Source of the DNA: Planctomycetaceae bacterium
GTDB lineage: Bacteria; Planctomycetota; Planctomycetia; Pirellulales; Thermoguttaceae
Reading direction: 5' to 3'
DNA: 6,216 nucleotides
Assembly (NCBI GenBank): GCA_031283515.1
Contig: JAITBS010000493.1
Coordinates: 1-6,216, forward strand
The notes under the pieces are model-generated. The model searched no databases, was not told the DNA's origin, and was given only the letters and a program-made list of their open reading frames with translations. Every line of letters starts with the position of its first letter. Position 1 is the stretch's first letter. The position numbers were made by a program, and so were the translations under genes. Shown here piece by piece: positions 6,044 to 6,216 of the stretch.

Positions 6044-6132
6044 GTCAAACCAGCTTATTCTTTGGTAAAACCGAGTTATTCTCAACTGGAAATGAGTCAT
6101 TTCCAACTGGAAAATGACTCATTTTCGTAATC
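6044..6132. repeat. quasi-tandem array of about 22-bp units ending in two palindromes
   Basis: Four adjacent units of 21-24 bp share a G-x-A-A-A start and a TTATTC or TCATTT centre: 6044-6064, 6065-6088, 6089-6109 and 6110-6132. The last two pair with themselves. GGAAATGA-G-TCATTTCC (6088-6104) and GAAAATGA-C-TCATTTTC (6110-6126) are perfect 8-bp inverted repeats around one central base. The short spacing to the centre favours a DNA-level dyad such as a protein-binding site over an RNA hairpin. The first two units are not palindromic, so the array appears either degenerate or still evolving. Confidence 0.55.
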
Positions 6133-6216
6133 TATCAGTGGAATTTCTGTTTGGGGGTCTTCACCCTGAAAGGGTGGTATTTTCATAACCGTAGGTCAAG
6201 CGAAGCGCGACCTACG
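6133..6216. repeat. modular hairpin repeat, copy 3 (runs to the window edge)
   Basis: The box TATCAGTGGAATT (6133-6145) is identical to copy 1. It is followed by a perfect 6-bp hairpin with the same GAA loop but a different stem, CACCCT-GAA-AGGGTG (6162-6176). After ATAACC comes a stronger palindrome, CGTAGGTC (6190-6197) with GACCTACG (6209-6216). Its interior AA-GCG-AAG-CGC gives an 11-bp stem with a two-base bulge. This replaces the CTACCC-AAC-GGGTAG module of the other copies. The GTAG at the foot recalls REP palindromes. The element may continue past the window. Confidence 0.7.

Overview
The window carries three complete protein genes, a probable gene tail at its left edge, and unusually repeat-rich spacers. 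On the minus strand is a 638-residue coiled-coil protein (364-2280). Divergent from it on the plus strand is a complete methyl-accepting chemotaxis protein (2887-4911), followed by a GalU-like UTP--glucose-1-phosphate uridylyltransferase (5058-5936). No rRNA, tRNA, CRISPR array, transposase or phage gene was seen.

Organism: a free-living or host-associated Gram-negative-type bacterium with a chemosensory system, moderate G+C in genes and A+T-rich spacers. Shine-Dalgarno signals are weak or absent before all three genes, and the spacers hold dense short palindromes and heptanucleotide arrays. Together with a long coiled-coil protein this would fit a member of the PVC group, such as a moderate-GC Planctomycetota, but that is an impression and not proof; no phylogenetic marker is present.

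Layout. 1-65: probable C-terminal tail of a plus-strand gene. 66-363: spacer between converging genes, holding one copy of a modular hairpin repeat (TATCAGTGGAATT box, GAA-loop hairpin, AAC-loop hairpin). 364-2280: coiled-coil gene. 2281-2886: 606-bp A+T-rich divergent spacer with a six-unit heptanucleotide array. 2887-4911: chemoreceptor. 4912-5057: spacer made largely of heptanucleotide repeats in opposite orientations that can fold back on each other. 5058-5936: galU-like gene. 5937-6216: spacer with two more copies of the modular hairpin repeat and a quasi-tandem 22-bp array ending in two near-perfect palindromes.

The three genes do not form an obvious pathway: a structural or scaffold-like coiled-coil protein, a membrane chemosensor and a nucleotide-sugar enzyme. 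The most distinctive content is the repeat architecture. It comprises three copies of a modular element whose hairpin stems differ by paired changes while the loops stay constant, and two loci of one heptanucleotide repeat family. At protein level the main oddities are a Glu in place of the signature Arg in the GalU nucleotide-binding loop, and a second HAMP-like half-module in the chemoreceptor.
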